64,000 bases of DNA from Tissierellia bacterium (GTDB taxonomy: Bacteria > Bacillota > Clostridia > Tissierellales > Peptoniphilaceae). Every line of letters starts with the position of its first letter. Within the stretch, counting starts at the first letter, position 1. The position numbers were made by a program, and so were the translations under genes. The DNA is taken from NCBI GenBank assembly GCA_012728295.1, contig JAAYFJ010000010.1, positions 62,001-126,000 on the forward strand, in the 5' to 3' direction. The notes below the pieces were generated by a model. It had not been told where the DNA came from, ran no database searches, and saw only the letters and a program-made list of their open reading frames with translations. This document shows positions 42,811-51,669 of the stretch, piece after piece.

Positions 42811-42958
42811 CACCTGCCTTAAGTTGTGCTACTTCTTCCACTAGCATCATATATTTATCTTCTAGCCCTTTTACCCTCTCGGTTAATAGCTCCACTGGTG
42901 ACTTTTCTTTGTTTTTAAAGATTAAAGCCCCTGTTCCTTCTTGCACTCTATAAGCCAT
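42797..42958 (-). CDS. Small coiled-coil phage protein (53 aa)
   Basis: Reads MAYRVQEGTGALIFKNKEKS and ends with a heptad-like helix (LEDKYMMLVEEVAQL). It fills the gap between the DUF4815-like gene and the knob fibre, begins 8 bases after the former and overlaps the latter. Probably a small fibre-joining or chaperone protein; inferred from context only. Confidence 0.65.
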   Translation of the reverse strand: MAYRVQEGTGALIFKNKEKSPVELLTERVKGLEDKYMMLVEEVAQLKAGDGDV

Positions 42959-42965
42959 ATTCCAC

Positions 42966-45900
42966 CTACTTCATGATGTTTTTAAGGTTTTTAACATACG
43001 GTCTTACGGTGGTGCTATTAGTGGTTAGAGTTACTTTTACCCTGTAGTTCTTCACGGCCGTGCTCTCGGTCGCTTCATAGGTATATTCGCTGAAACCGCC
43101 ATCTTGCTTTATCTTGGGCTCTCCCTTTTGGGTAAGTGGCTTCCATGTATTGCCATTAATATCAGTAGCATAATATAGGACAACCCCCGTTCCACTTGGC
43201 GCATATACATCGACCACCTGTTTTATGTTGGTATATTCCATATCAGTCTGTATGTTTCTAGAGATATAGCTTGAGTTTTCCAGGTTCTTAGACCCTACCA
43301 ATAATAGTGAATCTAGCGCTATTGCTGGTGATACGTTTGGTTTGGCTTTGACTATTGCCCTTACTACGATACTATTTATTGAGTTAGCCAATTGTACATC
43401 CTCGTTAATAGCCATAGGTAGCCATGTAGCCCCCGTATCGCTGGAATACTCCCATTCTAAAGCCGTGTCAATGGGAACGCTTGTGTCTACCAATAGCTGT
43501 ATTCTATCGTAATCAATAGCAGGAATTGGGTTAAAGTATATGGTGCTATCCTCTACATATTTATTTGCGTAAAGATTGAATTTAAGGTTTTCTAGTTGGT
43601 GTGCGCTCCATGTTAAGGCGTTGCTTGATGTGAACATCACTCCTTGAATAAAAGGGTTCTGCACCACTTGCTCGCCTGTCAACAGGTCTTTTTCTCCAAG
43701 CGCTTGGGTAAACAAACTAGATGCCGTAGAATTAGTTAGTACTGTCAACGCATACTGTGTCTTAGCATTACAGTAAATGGGGTTAGGGAGTGTTATTTTG
43801 CTTTCTACGCTTCCATTTTCACTACCTTGTAATTCTGATTGCCTAACTACTTTTTCAGCTAGTACGATGTTTGAAGGGTAGCCGTTAGCCGTTTCTCTAA
43901 TTTGTACTGTTACTTCTTCGGTTTCGTCTAGTGCGTCAAAATATAATCCTACGCTAGTTAGCATTTGATCTGCTTCAAATTCAAAGGTCTGTGCTAACGG
44001 GTCAACATAGGTCATACTAGTTTCTCTATATACGGTCTTTGTTGTAGTAATTGTTCTTACTTTTTTTCTAAAAGTACCCACCGCTGTATAATTGGTAGTT
44101 CCCACTAGGTGCGGGTATTCTTCGGTATAAGCCTGAACCTTAACCGTTCCACATCTAGTATTGCTAGGCACGTTAAAGCTCGCCTTTACCGTTCCTTGCT
44201 CGTCAGCTTTAAGATATCCTGTTCTAGCTCCTCTGTAACTATCGCTTTCTGGAATTGCATCTGAATCGGCATCGTTGAATTTAATCAATATATCATCTTG
44301 GAATGGTTTGAACCTATCTATGACTACCTTTATTTCCTTAGTTCTCATAAACTCAATTGCAGTATCTAAAACACTAGTGCTGCTACTGGTGCTGGTTTGA
44401 GTTCTACTGCTCGTTGATTCAGCTTGCCACCATGCTGTACTCGTTAATTCCTTTCCTGTAGAACTGTCGATATTTCGATTTACGACTTTAGTTCCACCGC
44501 TCCTCGGTATCACTATGTTTTCTTCGTCTATCCAATTATCCACTGCTGGTGTGATTTTTATGGTTGGTGGTAATTTAGGTGCTACATCTTCTGTGCTAGC
44601 TGTGACTGTAGCATGATGGCTAGGCATCGTAAAAGAGTCTCCACTTATAGCTGTTCCATTGACTATAATAGACTTCAACACGATGTCTTTTTTAGTTTCT
44701 TTGACATTTACCTTTACTACAGTGCCTTCTGTTGCTTCAAATGCTGGGCTAGTTGTGATTTCAGTATTTGCAACAGGGATGATGGTGATGTTGTGTTTTG
44801 GCGGTGGCACTACTGTGGTACTTTTCAAAACTGCCGTCACTGTTACGTGATGATTAGGCATTCTAAAGGAGTTCCCAGTCATATAAGCTCCGTCTATTAA
44901 TATTTCCTTAAACTCTCTGTCTTGCGCTGTAACGTTCACATTGACGGTTACTATCTCCCCCTCCTTAGCTTGTCTGGCTGGAGTTGTTGTGATTGTTGCA
45001 CCTGTGATTGGCACGACCACGATATTGTGAAATGGTTTTAGAGCGTTATTATATTCTGTATACGGGTTGATTAGATGGCTCTTTGTCCCAAAGGGCTGTT
45101 TTGAGTGGATATATTCACTGCCTTTTCCTGTGATAATTCTTTCATATTTATTGTATTGGTCAGCTTTCGTCACATCTAAAGTCAGCTCATTTACTTCTTG
45201 AGTGAATCCTAGTGTCAAGTACTTGTCTACAGGGTTAATAGCTGCATTAAATTCATCATGGTTGATGTCTGCCTTAGAGAAGCCCAGGAATCCATCTGTA
45301 AATATTCCCTTTAACAGCGTCGGGTCTTCTCCCATCAACGCTTCTTCGTCTAAGTCGGTAATGGCTTGGTTAAGCTCCATATCCTCTAATCTTTCAAACA
45401 TTTTTTGAAGCTGTATCATACTCAATCTTGCCGTATTGGAATTGAACACCTCTAATGTATCGTTTATAGGCGCTACAACAGCATGTCCCATTAGCAACAC
45501 AGATTGGTCTGAAATGTCCGGCGGTCTTACGTTGGTTTTTGTATCTGGTTGTCCCTTGACTACCCTTAGGTTTCCGTGTCTGTCCATGGTAATACTTGCT
45601 ACGTAATGTAAGTAGAAGCCATAATCCACTTGCATTTGTGAGTTTGCAACAGGCTTATCTCCACCACTTAAAAGCTCTATAAAATATTCTCCATCTTGGC
45701 TAGTCAACTTATAGTCTATATTCTGCTCCATCACCTTGTTATAGGTAAATGTAATGTCGTATGTTGCCCCTAGCTCTGGTTGACTTCCACCTTGTAGCCA
45801 TCTTACTGAATCGTTTTCTAGAACATAGTCTACGTTCTTTGCATAAACCGTGCTAGACGATATCTGTTCTATCTTCTTTATGCTTACAACTGGACTGTAT

Positions 45901-46793
45901 CTAGCCGGAATCGGGTCAGTTCCGTTTACGGCACCTTGCCTGGTTAAGCTGGTGGCAACTTGAACCTCTCCACTTAATCTATCAATGCGTGCTACAGGTG
46001 CGTTATTTAACTTATATTTACTAGTCCCTGTAGTGTAGACTTTAGGCTCTAACTTAATCCCTCTTGTAGATTCTGCCCTCTCTATAGGGATTGTAGTGGC
46101 AGCTTTTTTGTCTATTTCCCAGCCACGTACGTATGATTTCCCTTCGCTCATGGTTAGATATAGGTGGGTATCATCATATTGTGATTTTTGCGCTAACTCA
46201 TTCCCATGTACCTTGTAATGTCCAGATTCATCATAAGTCCTTCTGGCTAGTGTCTCCATAAATCTATCTAACCAGCTGCCCTCTTCATTGGGCGTTTCAT
46301 TAATCAATATGCCGTCCATCAACACATATAATGGAATTGCATCAGGATCGTTGACGGTAACTAACAACGACTCCTTTAATCGGTCCGCTCCTGCTAACCC
46401 ATAGTTTTCAAACCCTTCTGCTGGACTTAACAATTCGTTGTCATCTCCTGGAGTAGTGATGTTTTTATCTAGCTTAACTCCAATTACTTCATGCCCTACG
46501 GCTGTAATTGTAACTGTTTGTTGTTTTAGGTATCTTACAATACCTTGGACATAAACCTTTCCCTCTGTAAGCGATACTAGCTTTTCGTTTATGATAATCT
46601 GTGCACCACTTATTACGTCACCATCTTTTAATAGCGCATCTGCAACATCTTTGATTATCATTTTCGCTCTAGCTTGCAACTCGTTTAGTTCTTGATTTTG
46701 TAGATGCATTCCTGGTCTAAATAAAAGTTGAGTGTAATCGTCATCTTTCAGTGTTTGGTAGTAAGGTGCTACCCTTAAATCAATATCTCTCAT
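42966..46793 (-). CDS. DUF4815-like tail/baseplate protein with InlB-type repeats
   Basis: 1275 aa. The N-terminal 500 or so residues (IDLRVAPYYQTLKDDDYTQL, QNQELNELQARAKMIIKDVA) match DUF4815 baseplate-to-fibre proteins. At about 590-740 two tandem repeats share the core ITxxPAxxAxEGxxVxVNV, an ILIDG/IIVNG strand, then FxMPxHHxTVTA, the divergent InlB B-repeat pattern common in surface adhesins. The C-terminal half is beta-rich (TFEFEADQMLTSVGLYFDAL) and probably builds a fibre stem. The start follows a weak GGGGGAG-type box. Likely forms part of the host-contact apparatus. Confidence 0.8.
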   Translation of the reverse strand: MRDIDLRVAPYYQTLKDDDYTQLLFRPGMHLQNQELNELQARAKMIIKDVADALLKDGDVISGAQIIINEKLVSLTEGKVYVQGIVRYLKQQTVTITAVGHEVIGVKLDKNITTPGDDNELLSPAEGFENYGLAGADRLKESLLVTVNDPDAIPLYVLMDGILINETPNEEGSWLDRFMETLARRTYDESGHYKVHGNELAQKSQYDDTHLYLTMSEGKSYVRGWEIDKKAATTIPIERAESTRGIKLEPKVYTTGTSKYKLNNAPVARIDRLSGEVQVATSLTRQGAVNGTDPIPARYSPVVSIKKIEQISSSTVYAKNVDYVLENDSVRWLQGGSQPELGATYDITFTYNKVMEQNIDYKLTSQDGEYFIELLSGGDKPVANSQMQVDYGFYLHYVASITMDRHGNLRVVKGQPDTKTNVRPPDISDQSVLLMGHAVVAPINDTLEVFNSNTARLSMIQLQKMFERLEDMELNQAITDLDEEALMGEDPTLLKGIFTDGFLGFSKADINHDEFNAAINPVDKYLTLGFTQEVNELTLDVTKADQYNKYERIITGKGSEYIHSKQPFGTKSHLINPYTEYNNALKPFHNIVVVPITGATITTTPARQAKEGEIVTVNVNVTAQDREFKEILIDGAYMTGNSFRMPNHHVTVTAVLKSTTVVPPPKHNITIIPVANTEITTSPAFEATEGTVVKVNVKETKKDIVLKSIIVNGTAISGDSFTMPSHHATVTASTEDVAPKLPPTIKITPAVDNWIDEENIVIPRSGGTKVVNRNIDSSTGKELTSTAWWQAESTSSRTQTSTSSSTSVLDTAIEFMRTKEIKVVIDRFKPFQDDILIKFNDADSDAIPESDSYRGARTGYLKADEQGTVKASFNVPSNTRCGTVKVQAYTEEYPHLVGTTNYTAVGTFRKKVRTITTTKTVYRETSMTYVDPLAQTFEFEADQMLTSVGLYFDALDETEEVTVQIRETANGYPSNIVLAEKVVRQSELQGSENGSVESKITLPNPIYCNAKTQYALTVLTNSTASSLFTQALGEKDLLTGEQVVQNPFIQGVMFTSSNALTWSAHQLENLKFNLYANKYVEDSTIYFNPIPAIDYDRIQLLVDTSVPIDTALEWEYSSDTGATWLPMAINEDVQLANSINSIVVRAIVKAKPNVSPAIALDSLLLVGSKNLENSSYISRNIQTDMEYTNIKQVVDVYAPSGTGVVLYYATDINGNTWKPLTQKGEPKIKQDGGFSEYTYEATESTAVKNYRVKVTLTTNSTTVRPYVKNLKNIMK

Positions 46794-46802
46794 ATTCTCC
46801 CC

Positions 46803-47357
46803 CTAACACTCTATAATCATCATATAAGTGTCTCTCGTGTCGGATTGTCTAGTGATTACCTTTCTATTGTCAAGTACTTCCAATATTCCAACGTCTTCTA
46901 TTTCTTCTGGTTTAAGTGTTGCCCTATTCTCGAATCCAGCATTAGGCTTAACTCTGGAGAATACGCCTATTTGCCTATATGGAACTGGCGGCATTTCATC
47001 AAACCTTATGGTGGTTTCAATTAGTACCCATCTCGCCTTCTCTCTTAGTGCTTCTTCATTTGATAATGTCTTGAATTTAAGCGTCGCATATTCAATCTCA
47101 CCATTTTCATCAGGCATTACCATTACTGCACGTTCAGCTTTTTTAAGCCCTATAAGTTCATCCAGTGTAGTAGCATCTACATTTGGTTCTGGTGGTAAAA
47201 AGTCTGATGCGTTTTCACCTTCCCACGGTGTTGTTCTCCCAATACCAAAATATATACCGCCTTGTTCCACTAGCGATAGCGCCCTGGCACAATGGGCTGC
47301 ATTAGTAATAATTGGCAGTCGCTCATAAACTCCGCCCGTTAAATCTCTAAATCCCAC
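46803..47357 (-). CDS. Baseplate wedge-like protein (gp53-like)
   Basis: 184 aa. The segment YFGIGRTTPWEGE followed by FLPPEPNVDATTLDELIGLK resembles the IGR-x-x-x-W...PP-x-P block of T4 gp53-like wedge proteins in Firmicute and T4-type myoviruses. The remaining part is beta-rich (VPYRQIGVFSRVKPNAGFEN). Placed between a gpI-like gene and the DUF4815-like protein. The family link comes from recall of that block. Confidence 0.6.
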   Translation of the reverse strand: MGFRDLTGGVYERLPIITNAAHCARALSLVEQGGIYFGIGRTTPWEGENASDFLPPEPNVDATTLDELIGLKKAERAVMVMPDENGEIEYATLKFKTLSNEEALREKARWVLIETTIRFDEMPPVPYRQIGVFSRVKPNAGFENRATLKPEEIEDVGILEVLDNRKVITRQSDTRDTYMMIIEC

Positions 47358-47371
47358 TCAAACTCCCCCTT

Positions 47372-48649
47372 TTATTTAATAATTAATGGTAGCTGCTTGC
47401 TCTCGTTTTTGTTTGTTATGTTTATGTGTTTAATCCTTAATTTTCTTATGGCATTTGATAGGTTCGTGCCCTCTGTATTTTTAGGAGCGTATAAAACTTC
47501 CTCTATCTCCCCTATAAGTGCATCAGATATATTAGTAAGTTCTCCAATTTCATTAAAACTTACAAAATCCATGATATTTCCGTATGGGAACAGGTAGTTT
47601 TCTTGTTTTGAACCTACTTTCGTATAAGGAATGTAACGCCCCTTCTCTGTGCTATTTAAATCAGTTTTAAGGTATATTTGATGTTGCGCATGTGTTAGCT
47701 TGCCTTCTTCCGTTCTAGTGCCTTGTAGGGCGTTTTGTTCCATGGTTATTGCTTCACCTAAGGTTAATTCTTTGTTTTCAAGTTTTTCATAAGATTTTAA
47801 GCTTAATACGCTTGAATTTCTAAAATCTCTTAATGCTCCAGTGGCATAAATTGTTCTTGTCCTTAAAATCCCATCCCAAAGTACAAATTGTCTTCCGTCT
47901 AAATATTTGGTCCGGTCTAATATTCCACCTGAATTAGAATCTACAATATGTGGCTTCCACCCAGGTGATAATAAGTTAAAGGCATTGTTTTCTTTGGTGG
48001 GTAGTATGAATATTTCTCTATGGATTTTCTCCCATAACTTGTATCTGTTTTCTTCCCAATCTTTATCTTTAACGACTCCCCAATTAGGCGCAATGGAGAA
48101 TATTATCTTTACGCCCGCCGCCTTAATTTTATTTAGGTATTCAATTAGCGATGTTGTCAATAAACTAGCATTGGGCAATGAAATATCTAGTACTGCATAG
48201 TTCCAATAATTGTAACTCACCAATCTACCAGCGCCATCTAACGTTCCTCTTTCATCAAATTTTATTAAATGTGTCCAAGGTTCAAATATCTTCACATCAG
48301 TTGCATCTAATATTTCCCCTTGATATGTTTTAAGGTATCTAGATGTAGCACGCTTTAGAGCTGGGATTGTTGCTTTTGGTGCAATAATTTCCTCTATTAT
48401 GCGTTCTCTATAGGGATTGTCTTTTTCCCCGGCTATACGATAGACGCCATAGAAATTACCCCAGAAATCTAGCCACTCTCCCGTAGCTGTATTAAGGGCC
48501 ATCTCTAAATTGGCTTCGTTTAGTCCGTCCTTCGCCTTGATTAATCCTTTATAAATTGCATCAACGATTATACTTTTAGAACCACTACTTTTCCCTTGGT
48601 TTAGGTTATATAGAGCTGATAAGGATTTATAGAATATTGAATTTAACAT
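47372..48649 (-). CDS. Baseplate/tail protein after baseplate J (gpI-like position)
   Basis: 425 aa. The N-terminal half has NTATGEWLDFWGNFYGVYRIAGE, the ATGEWLD-type motif seen in baseplate J and related wedge proteins, and GVKIIFSIAPNWGV near the middle. The C-terminal half looks like a separate beta domain with SNAIRKLRIKHINITN at the end. By order (after baseplate J) it would be the P2 gpI-like partner, but the size is about twice gpI. Function is inferred from order. Confidence 0.65.
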   Translation of the reverse strand: MLNSIFYKSLSALYNLNQGKSSGSKSIIVDAIYKGLIKAKDGLNEANLEMALNTATGEWLDFWGNFYGVYRIAGEKDNPYRERIIEEIIAPKATIPALKRATSRYLKTYQGEILDATDVKIFEPWTHLIKFDERGTLDGAGRLVSYNYWNYAVLDISLPNASLLTTSLIEYLNKIKAAGVKIIFSIAPNWGVVKDKDWEENRYKLWEKIHREIFILPTKENNAFNLLSPGWKPHIVDSNSGGILDRTKYLDGRQFVLWDGILRTRTIYATGALRDFRNSSVLSLKSYEKLENKELTLGEAITMEQNALQGTRTEEGKLTHAQHQIYLKTDLNSTEKGRYIPYTKVGSKQENYLFPYGNIMDFVSFNEIGELTNISDALIGEIEEVLYAPKNTEGTNLSNAIRKLRIKHINITNKNESKQLPLIIK

Positions 48650-48651
48650 AA

Positions 48652-49647
48652 TTACACCCCTATCGAACTACTTAATTTGCCGTTTATCCTAATCTCTTTA
48701 GCCTTTATTATTTCGTTTTTAAGCGTCTTTACATCTGCGTTTTCACATACATTAATATGCCCTATAACATCCCTGTAGGTGTCATTTATAACTGTTACAA
48801 GGTTGCTCATACTAAGGCTTGAGCCTACGGGTCTAGTGTTGATATACACTTCTACTAATCGCCTTACTAGGTCGTTGTACATTTCTTCATCTATTCCATC
48901 TTTGTAAATTATTTCAATGTTGAGATCTATTAGTTTCTTCACTACAGGCCTAACAGAAACTTCTATCCCCGCTCCCCTATAATCTATTAACTGTCTTTCT
49001 ACTACAGTTTTTAAGTCTGCTGGCAAATTTCCGTCTTTGTCGTATACATAGGCATAAACCCACCCTATGTAGTTATCATCTATAGCTACTCCTGCCACTC
49101 CCGGAACCAACTTTATTCCATAAGCTAAGGAATCAGCCGTGGCTCTTTGAAGTGTATGAACGTATTCTCTAAATCGTAATTCCCTATTAGCTTCACTTTC
49201 TCTATCTCTGCCGTCAATAAACGGCTGTGTGTTCAATATATGCTTAACATAAGGACTGCCTATTTCTAGCTTGTTTATTTCACCTGCATAAACGTTGCCA
49301 ATTTCCCCAGGTTCCATGCACTCAACGGGTATGTCTATGACTTCTGTGCCTGCTAGCACTTTAATATTTTCTGTAGATTGAAATGTGATGACGTTTGCCC
49401 TCGTATGTCCTGTGTTGAATTTAGTTCCTTTAGCTATGACCGTGTCCAGCGTTAACGGGTTTTTATATGTGATTGTAACCGTCCCAGTCGCCTTTTTTGT
49501 GCCAGCTCTTGTAAATCCAAAGGCATGGAATCCTGAATTTCTTATGGCGCTTCCTATATTGAAGTCTGTAATCTTGTCGGTACTGGCCGATACCCAAGCT
49601 ATCAAGTCTTGCAATATTGAATCCGACCCTTTTACCCTAAATCCCAT
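48652..49647 (-). CDS. Baseplate J-like protein, N-terminal segment short
   Basis: 331 aa. FTRAGTKKATGTVTI, TVIAKGTKFNTG, CMEPGEIGNVYAGEINKLE and the DRESEANRELRFREYVHTLQ region are the Baseplate_J (PF04865) landmarks. The N-terminus reads DFNIGSAIRNSGFHAFGF. Family members usually have about 35-50 residues (a helix rich in leucine) between GSAIR and the AFGF block; here they are nearly adjacent, so part of the domain may have been deleted in frame. The ATG follows AGGAG. Confidence 0.85.
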   Translation of the reverse strand: MGFRVKGSDSILQDLIAWVSASTDKITDFNIGSAIRNSGFHAFGFTRAGTKKATGTVTITYKNPLTLDTVIAKGTKFNTGHTRANVITFQSTENIKVLAGTEVIDIPVECMEPGEIGNVYAGEINKLEIGSPYVKHILNTQPFIDGRDRESEANRELRFREYVHTLQRATADSLAYGIKLVPGVAGVAIDDNYIGWVYAYVYDKDGNLPADLKTVVERQLIDYRGAGIEVSVRPVVKKLIDLNIEIIYKDGIDEEMYNDLVRRLVEVYINTRPVGSSLSMSNLVTVINDTYRDVIGHINVCENADVKTLKNEIIKAKEIRINGKLSSSIGV

Positions 49648-49670
49648 GCTATCAGCTCCTTTTTTGCATA

Positions 49671-49697
49671 AAAAAACGACAAGGTTTATCCTTATCG
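49671..49697 (-). terminator. Intra-operon terminator before baseplate J
   Basis: Minus strand: CGATAAGG, loop ATAAA, CCTTGTCG (one G-T pair), then TTTTTTTATG. It lies inside the tail operon between the LysM/gp25-like gene and baseplate J, and would cut downstream mRNA unless antitermination acts. Similar stem to the one at 58,513-58,541. Confidence 0.8.
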
Positions 49698-49724
49698 CGC
49701 GGTACTATTAGTTTTACCTTTACA

Positions 49725-50381
49725 TTAACCAAGTTCTAGTAAATTATATTTAAAACTAAACGGGTCCCCTGGCTCTATAGGAATTATCTTTCCTGTAGCA
49801 TATAAGGCCCCATCAATATCTACTATCTCAACTCCAAGTACGTCCTTTACTCTTAAATCTGTTCTTAAGCAAGATTCTATTTCAAACGCAATCTTGTTTC
49901 TATTTTCCATAGTATCTAAATTGCCTAAATATTTATCTAGGTCACTACCGTAGTCAGGATGTAATAGCAGCGCTCCTTTTTTTACAGATAGTCTAGTCAT
50001 AAGTTGTTGTGCCAGATTAGAAAGTCCCTCGGCTATTTTGATATCTCCCCGCTCTTCGCTTAACTCTCCTTTTACCCTCATGCTGGACGGCTTATTTCCG
50101 TACAGGTCTAGATCTCTTCCATATGCCAAAGACTGAATTTCGTTGTCTTTATGCTTTGGTATATCATCAGCGATGGTAAGCGATGGTATTAATATAACGC
50201 TTCCTACTATAGCAACGTTTTTATCACCATAATTGCTATCGTTGGGAAATACACTGTCTATATACGGACTGTCTAGTTCGTTTAGTTCTGCTATTATGCG
50301 CCAATCTTCTATATTATATATCCTAGCCAACTTTTGAAGAGAATCCCCTATCGTTACTGTGTGTGTTCTTATTTTTTTCAT
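49725..50381 (-). CDS. LysM + gp25/gpW-like baseplate protein
   Basis: 218 aa combining two parts. Residues 1-70: a LysM-like fold (HTVTIGDSLQKLARIYNIED, SVILIPSL). Residues 110-218: gp25/lysozyme-like wedge (RLSVKKGALLLHPDYGSDLD, IAFEIESCLRTDLRVKDVLG). In most phages these are separate proteins (XkdP-like and XkdS/gpW-like), so this appears to be a fusion. The start overlaps the previous stop as ATGA. Confidence 0.8.
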   Translation of the reverse strand: MKKIRTHTVTIGDSLQKLARIYNIEDWRIIAELNELDSPYIDSVFPNDSNYGDKNVAIVGSVILIPSLTIADDIPKHKDNEIQSLAYGRDLDLYGNKPSSMRVKGELSEERGDIKIAEGLSNLAQQLMTRLSVKKGALLLHPDYGSDLDKYLGNLDTMENRNKIAFEIESCLRTDLRVKDVLGVEIVDIDGALYATGKIIPIEPGDPFSFKYNLLELG

Positions 50382-51052
50382 ACGCTTTCACCCAATATAA
50401 TCCTGTCAACAATGTGGTATTTTATTAGTTGAAGATTTAAAAGTAAAGTTACCAGGTGATGATTTAAGTCAGTTGTTTTGTTTGCGTCCCATTCACCTAA
50501 TTTGTATTTTACATATCTTATATTATCGGCTAATCTTTCTATGCGCTCCGGCCTTAGTTCTCCTTCATCATAAGGTTGTCCCTCTACTAAATGGCTATAT
50601 AATGTATATCTTAAAGAATAGGCGTCTAGTAGAATCAACATTATATGCTTATGATACGGCATATATTTCAGTTCCTTTTGTTCTTCAAAAACGTCAAATA
50701 TAGCGCTGTCGTTGATTTTGTTAAAGTGCGTATACATAAATACCATGTCTCTTGTATGAATGGTTCTCCCATCCTCTCCACGAGCTTCAAGGAAATATGA
50801 CGTGTCTAATATATCAGGACCGTAATCCTTAACCTGTTTATATATTTCAAAGGTCTTTAAAGATACTTCATTATCGAATTTATACTTAATTAAGCCTATT
50901 TTGAATTTATCTTCACTCAAATCAAGGCACATCATCCTACCTATATTTAGGTGTTTACATACGTTATAGCCTGTATATGGTATCCATTTCTTGCTATCTT
51001 GCTTACAACCAAGCAATGGTGCTAAGTTATCTAATATTTGCATATCTCTCAC
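50378..51052 (-). CDS. Hypothetical tail/baseplate protein (224 aa)
   Basis: No motif I recognise. Mixed alpha/beta, rich in Tyr and charged residues, with a helical C-terminal third (LNHHLVTLLLNLQLIKYHIV). Overlaps both neighbours by 4 bases (ATGA), so it is translated together with baseplate genes and is probably structural. Confidence 0.7.
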   Translation of the reverse strand: MRDMQILDNLAPLLGCKQDSKKWIPYTGYNVCKHLNIGRMMCLDLSEDKFKIGLIKYKFDNEVSLKTFEIYKQVKDYGPDILDTSYFLEARGEDGRTIHTRDMVFMYTHFNKINDSAIFDVFEEQKELKYMPYHKHIMLILLDAYSLRYTLYSHLVEGQPYDEGELRPERIERLADNIRYVKYKLGEWDANKTTDLNHHLVTLLLNLQLIKYHIVDRIILGESV

Positions 51053-51669
51053 CTGTATTCTACGCCCTTAGTTTTTGCGCTTCTGTAGTGGTTGTTGGAA
51101 AAGCATGATTTCCCTCTCTTCTCTATACTGTCCCTATCCCTAATGGTCTTACCGCAAGTGTTGGGAATAAAATCAACCCCTAACGTTTGTGGTTCATCTC
51201 CGTTTTGTCCTGCATTTATAGCTTTGATTACCGTCAACGCTATGTCATATTTATATAATAATGGTTGGTTGACGTTCCTGTAAATCCTCAACCTAACAGG
51301 GACTGTGTAATACGCTTCCCCATCTGTATGATTGTAGAATTTTAAAAGGTCGCTTAGCTTTACTGGCTTACCATCTTGGATATTGTTCATGTTAGCCTGG
51401 AATAAACTTTTGAGTTTAAGGAATTGTTCGTGTCCGTGATCTCTATTTCCAGTTTGAGCTTTCCAACCTGTAGTTCCTGTTATTGTAATTTCGTTTATGC
51501 CCTCGCCAAACAAATCAATAAACGCCCCTGCTTTAGTATAAATCACGTTTTGCCTATTTGGTATGGATATATCATACATTTCTGGGTTAATCGTAAAAAG
51601 GTAGCTTATCCCCTTAAATTCTAACTCCATTCTTTTAAGGGGACCGTTGCCAGTTGAATTTCCGTTCAT
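51049..51669 (-). CDS. Tail protein, DUF6046-like / XkdP-position
   Basis: 206 aa. The N-terminal part (MELEFKGISYLFTINPEMYD, GINEITITGTTGWK) resembles baseplate-tube junction proteins in which a short beta domain precedes LysM; here the LysM lies instead on a downstream gene. The last 50 residues are basic (RDRDSIEKRGKSCFSNNHYR). Family is tentative; position next to the spike gene supports a baseplate role. Confidence 0.62.
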   Translation of the reverse strand: MNGNSTGNGPLKRMELEFKGISYLFTINPEMYDISIPNRQNVIYTKAGAFIDLFGEGINEITITGTTGWKAQTGNRDHGHEQFLKLKSLFQANMNNIQDGKPVKLSDLLKFYNHTDGEAYYTVPVRLRIYRNVNQPLLYKYDIALTVIKAINAGQNGDEPQTLGVDFIPNTCGKTIRDRDSIEKRGKSCFSNNHYRSAKTKGVEYR

